From Aestuariivita boseongensis (lineage in GTDB: Bacteria > Pseudomonadota > Alphaproteobacteria > Rhodobacterales > Rhodobacteraceae), in assembly GCF_001262635.1 (NCBI RefSeq), contig NZ_JXYH01000027.1:1-53547 (forward strand): a DNA stretch of 53,547 bases, read 5' to 3'. The translations under genes were made by a program, and so were the position numbers. Of the stretch, positions 51,841 through 53,547 are shown piece after piece. Position 1 is the first letter of the stretch; the number at the start of each line of letters is the position of its first letter. The notes under the pieces were generated by a model, which saw nothing but the letters and a program-made list of their open reading frames with translations, was not told the origin of the DNA and made no database searches.

Positions 51841-52752
51841 TCAGCCCGTGCCGTATGTCGCAGCGAGCCGCATACGCAGATAATCCGCACCCGTAACCGG
51901 CGGATACTTCGCATCACCCGTGCCGGGCAAGGCGCGGATTTCGGCCTCCGGATTGGGATCCAGAAAAAACGCAATCGACCGGCGCGCCCGTTTGGGCGGC
52001 AGCACCCGGTGTGGTGTCGATACGTAAATGTCATTGGTCCAGCGCATCAGGCAATCGCCAATATTGATGACAAAGGCCCCGTCGACATGGGGCACGTCCA
52101 CCCAATCGCCTCCGCGCGGTCGCACCTGCAGACCGGCCTCTCCATCGGTCATCAACAGCGTGATCGAACCGTAATCCGTATGCGCGCCCGCCCCGATTTC
52201 CCCCGCCGCGCCGCTGGCGGGCGGATAGCTCAGCAATCGCAGCGTGGCCATGGGCGCGTCGAAGCGCGGGGCAAAGAAACCAGACGGCAAGCCCAGATCC
52301 CTCTCAAACGCGCCATGAAGCGCCACGCCAAGCGCCAAGACCGCATCATAATAGCGCAGCATCACATCCCGGAACCTAGGCAGGTCGGGCCAGACATTGA
52401 CGCCGCGAAACGGCTCACCGGCCAGCACGCGCGGATCATCTGGGGCCAGATCCAGCCCAATATTGAACGCCTGCTTGCGATCCACCTGACCCGAGGTTTC
52501 ATCCAGCGCCTCCGACCCTTCAGCGGCCCAACCCCGGTTATGGGGGCTTTCAAGGATCGACAGCGGTGCCTTCGCCTCATCCGAAAGGGCAAAAAACGCA
52601 TCCCCCTGGTTGAACACATCATCAATCAGCGCAGCTTCGATGCCGTGTCCTTTCAGCAGAAAGAACCCCGGGCCGCGACAGGCCGCGCCCAGATCGGCTG
52701 AAAATCCCGCTGGATCTTTTTGAAACAGCTGCCAGTCAAGAAGAGGGATCAT
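51841..52752 (-). CDS. 2-oxoglutarate/Fe(II)-dependent oxygenase, isopenicillin N synthase-like
   Basis: 303 residues. Two-part architecture: DIOX_N (about 1-110; MIPLLDWQLFQ, GFFLLKGHG, RGWAAEGSEALDE) and the 2OG-FeII core with HTDYGSITLLMTDGEAGLQV (HxD iron ligands), then STPHRVLPPKRARRSIAFFL carrying the distal His and the 2OG-binding Arg. The substrate is unknown; relatives include flavone, gibberellin and ethylene-forming oxygenases. Start ATG 52752 overlaps the next gene's stop as ATGA. Confidence 0.9.
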   Translation of the reverse strand: MIPLLDWQLFQKDPAGFSADLGAACRGPGFFLLKGHGIEAALIDDVFNQGDAFFALSDEAKAPLSILESPHNRGWAAEGSEALDETSGQVDRKQAFNIGLDLAPDDPRVLAGEPFRGVNVWPDLPRFRDVMLRYYDAVLALGVALHGAFERDLGLPSGFFAPRFDAPMATLRLLSYPPASGAAGEIGAGAHTDYGSITLLMTDGEAGLQVRPRGGDWVDVPHVDGAFVINIGDCLMRWTNDIYVSTPHRVLPPKRARRSIAFFLDPNPEAEIRALPGTGDAKYPPVTGADYLRMRLAATYGTG

Positions 52753-53375
52753 TGCGCCATCGCCTTTCCCGTTGCGGGTTTGCCCAGAAACCCGTCCAGT
52801 TTTCGCCCCACCTTGTCCAGATGCGCCACACGGCTTTTCGGGGTGGAACTGTCCATCAGGTAATGCGCGGCAAAAACGGTCTTGCAGCGCCTTGCGCAAA
52901 GCAACCTGATCCCCCGCAGGATCGTACGCCGGCCCGGCGCGCCGATCATCCGGGTCAGCCACCAGGACGCGCCGCAGGTCGTGAACACGCCCAGCCGGGT
53001 GATATGCGATAAACCCGGCCGGATATCGGCATTGGCCTCATCCGGCATCAGGAAGGCCACGCCAGGCACCAGAACCCGGTCCAGCCATCCTTTCAGCATC
53101 GCAGGCAACCCATACCACCAGGTCGGATAAACAAAGATCAGCGTGTCACACCAGGTCAGATCGGCGATCTCGGCCGCGACCGGGGCCTGGTTGACCGCCT
53201 CGTTTTCATACGCGCGATGCTCCGTCCCGCTCATCACCGGATCAAACCGCATGGCGTAAAGATCCTGCATGCGGATCTCTGCGCCAACGGCGCGAAGCTT
53301 GTCCAGCACGCGATCGCGCACGGCAGCGGTGAAACTGTCTGGGCGGGGATGGCAATAGATGACAAGCGCGCGCAT
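52749..53375 (-). CDS. NAD(P)H-dependent oxidoreductase, flavodoxin-like (NQO/KefF type)
   Basis: 208 residues. Flavodoxin-like fold: MRALVIYCHPRPDSFTAAV near the N-terminus with the FMN phosphate loop, then DTLIFVYPTWWYGLPAMLKG and GVFTTCGASWWLT. NQO-type enzymes reduce quinones or electrophiles by two electrons using FMN or FAD. Start ATG 53375 overlaps the stop of the upstream gene as TGATG. The C-terminal 50 residues resemble those of the partial gene upstream, so the two look like tandem paralogues. Confidence 0.88.
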   Translation of the reverse strand: MRALVIYCHPRPDSFTAAVRDRVLDKLRAVGAEIRMQDLYAMRFDPVMSGTEHRAYENEAVNQAPVAAEIADLTWCDTLIFVYPTWWYGLPAMLKGWLDRVLVPGVAFLMPDEANADIRPGLSHITRLGVFTTCGASWWLTRMIGAPGRRTILRGIRLLCARRCKTVFAAHYLMDSSTPKSRVAHLDKVGRKLDGFLGKPATGKAMAQ

Positions 53376-53547
53376 CAGAACCCACTGAGAGTTTTGGCGA
53401 CGCGATTGCGAAAATGCCTCCGCTCGATCTCGGTCGCACGATTCATGTCGTAAAGCGCCAGATACCAAGTTTTGGCCGCAGGATGCAGCACCGCGCGGAT
53501 ATGGCGCGTGACCGATTTGCGTGGCGGGTCACCACACAGAAACGCCC
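53375..53547 (-). CDS. C-terminal fragment of a second flavodoxin-fold oxidoreductase, N-terminus beyond window
   Basis: 57 codons of the 3' end of a gene entering from the right edge. The residues HIRAVLHPAAKTWYLALYDM, then ATEIERRHFRNRVAKTLSGF match the tail of the downstream neighbour (GIRLLCARRCKTVFAAHYLM, then TPKSRVAHLDKVGRKLDGF) in spacing and key residues. So it is very likely a paralogous NAD(P)H oxidoreductase in the same operon. Identification rests only on this similarity. Confidence 0.6.
   Translation of the reverse strand, partial: AFLCGDPPRKSVTRHIRAVLHPAAKTWYLALYDMNRATEIERRHFRNRVAKTLSGF

Overview
The window reads as ordinary chromosome of a marine-type alphaproteobacterium of the Rhodobacterales (Roseobacter group). 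Supporting signs are high GC, the order S4 protein / fdxA / carD, the pair rpoD and rpoH, soxBDAG sarcosine oxidase, a capsule-export set, an Alphaproteobacteria-style LexA site (GTTC-N7-GTTC), clustered GANTC sites, and a tRNA-His that carries A73 and no G-1. There is no prophage, insertion sequence, CRISPR array or integron. The unusual material is in gene architecture and in intergenic DNA.

Layout. 1-7 kb: a cut-off SIMPL-domain protein; a large protein that looks like a GspL/PilM-type N-terminus fused through one membrane segment to a GspC/PilP-type C-terminus; hppD divergent from an Lrp-type regulator; a KefB-type cation/proton antiporter. 7-9 kb: cobT and cobS, divergent (late cobalamin assembly). 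9-14 kb (minus strand): carD, fdxA, an S4 RNA-binding protein, a SUV3-like helicase and a TPR protein. 14-20.4 kb (plus strand): SCP2-like protein, alpha/beta hydrolase, ligase-associated exonuclease, ATP-dependent DNA ligase, M3 peptidase and a YigZ-type protein. 20.5-26.4 kb: DUF4389 protein, DksA-like protein, M19 dipeptidase, rpoH, RluD-type pseudouridine synthase, a small membrane protein, tRNA-His, a GNAT enzyme, a DUF6324 protein and mmcB with a LexA box.

26.4-36.5 kb: a riboflavin locus on the minus strand (nrdR-ribD, then ribE-ribB-ribH-nusB), split by three plus-strand capsule genes (kpsS, a Wza/KpsD-type exporter, kpsC). At its downstream end lie a small membrane protein and a probable 6S RNA. 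36.7-42.7 kb: dodecin, YjbQ, two tandem secreted paralogues, rpoD, dnaG and a small secreted protein. 42.7-47.8 kb: soxBDAG. 48-51.5 kb: pyruvate carboxylase, with palindrome clusters on both sides. 51.7-53.5 kb: tRNA-Gly, a 2-oxoglutarate/Fe(II) oxygenase and two tandem flavodoxin-fold oxidoreductases, the last cut by the window end.

Much of the set is core metabolism and information processing. SoxBDAG oxidatively demethylates sarcosine, a step in glycine betaine or creatine breakdown, and pyruvate carboxylase feeds oxaloacetate. HppD serves tyrosine breakdown. The riboflavin genes supply FMN and FAD to the many flavoproteins, including SoxA, SoxB, dodecin and the flavodoxin-fold enzymes. 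No complete new multi-gene system was found. The strongest second-look items are the GspL/GspC-like fusion gene, the LexA-controlled mmcB next to a phased GTGCAC array, the probable 6S RNA, the GANTC cluster before rpoD, the hairpin clusters around pyc, and a composite interspersed repeat that recurs at gene ends.
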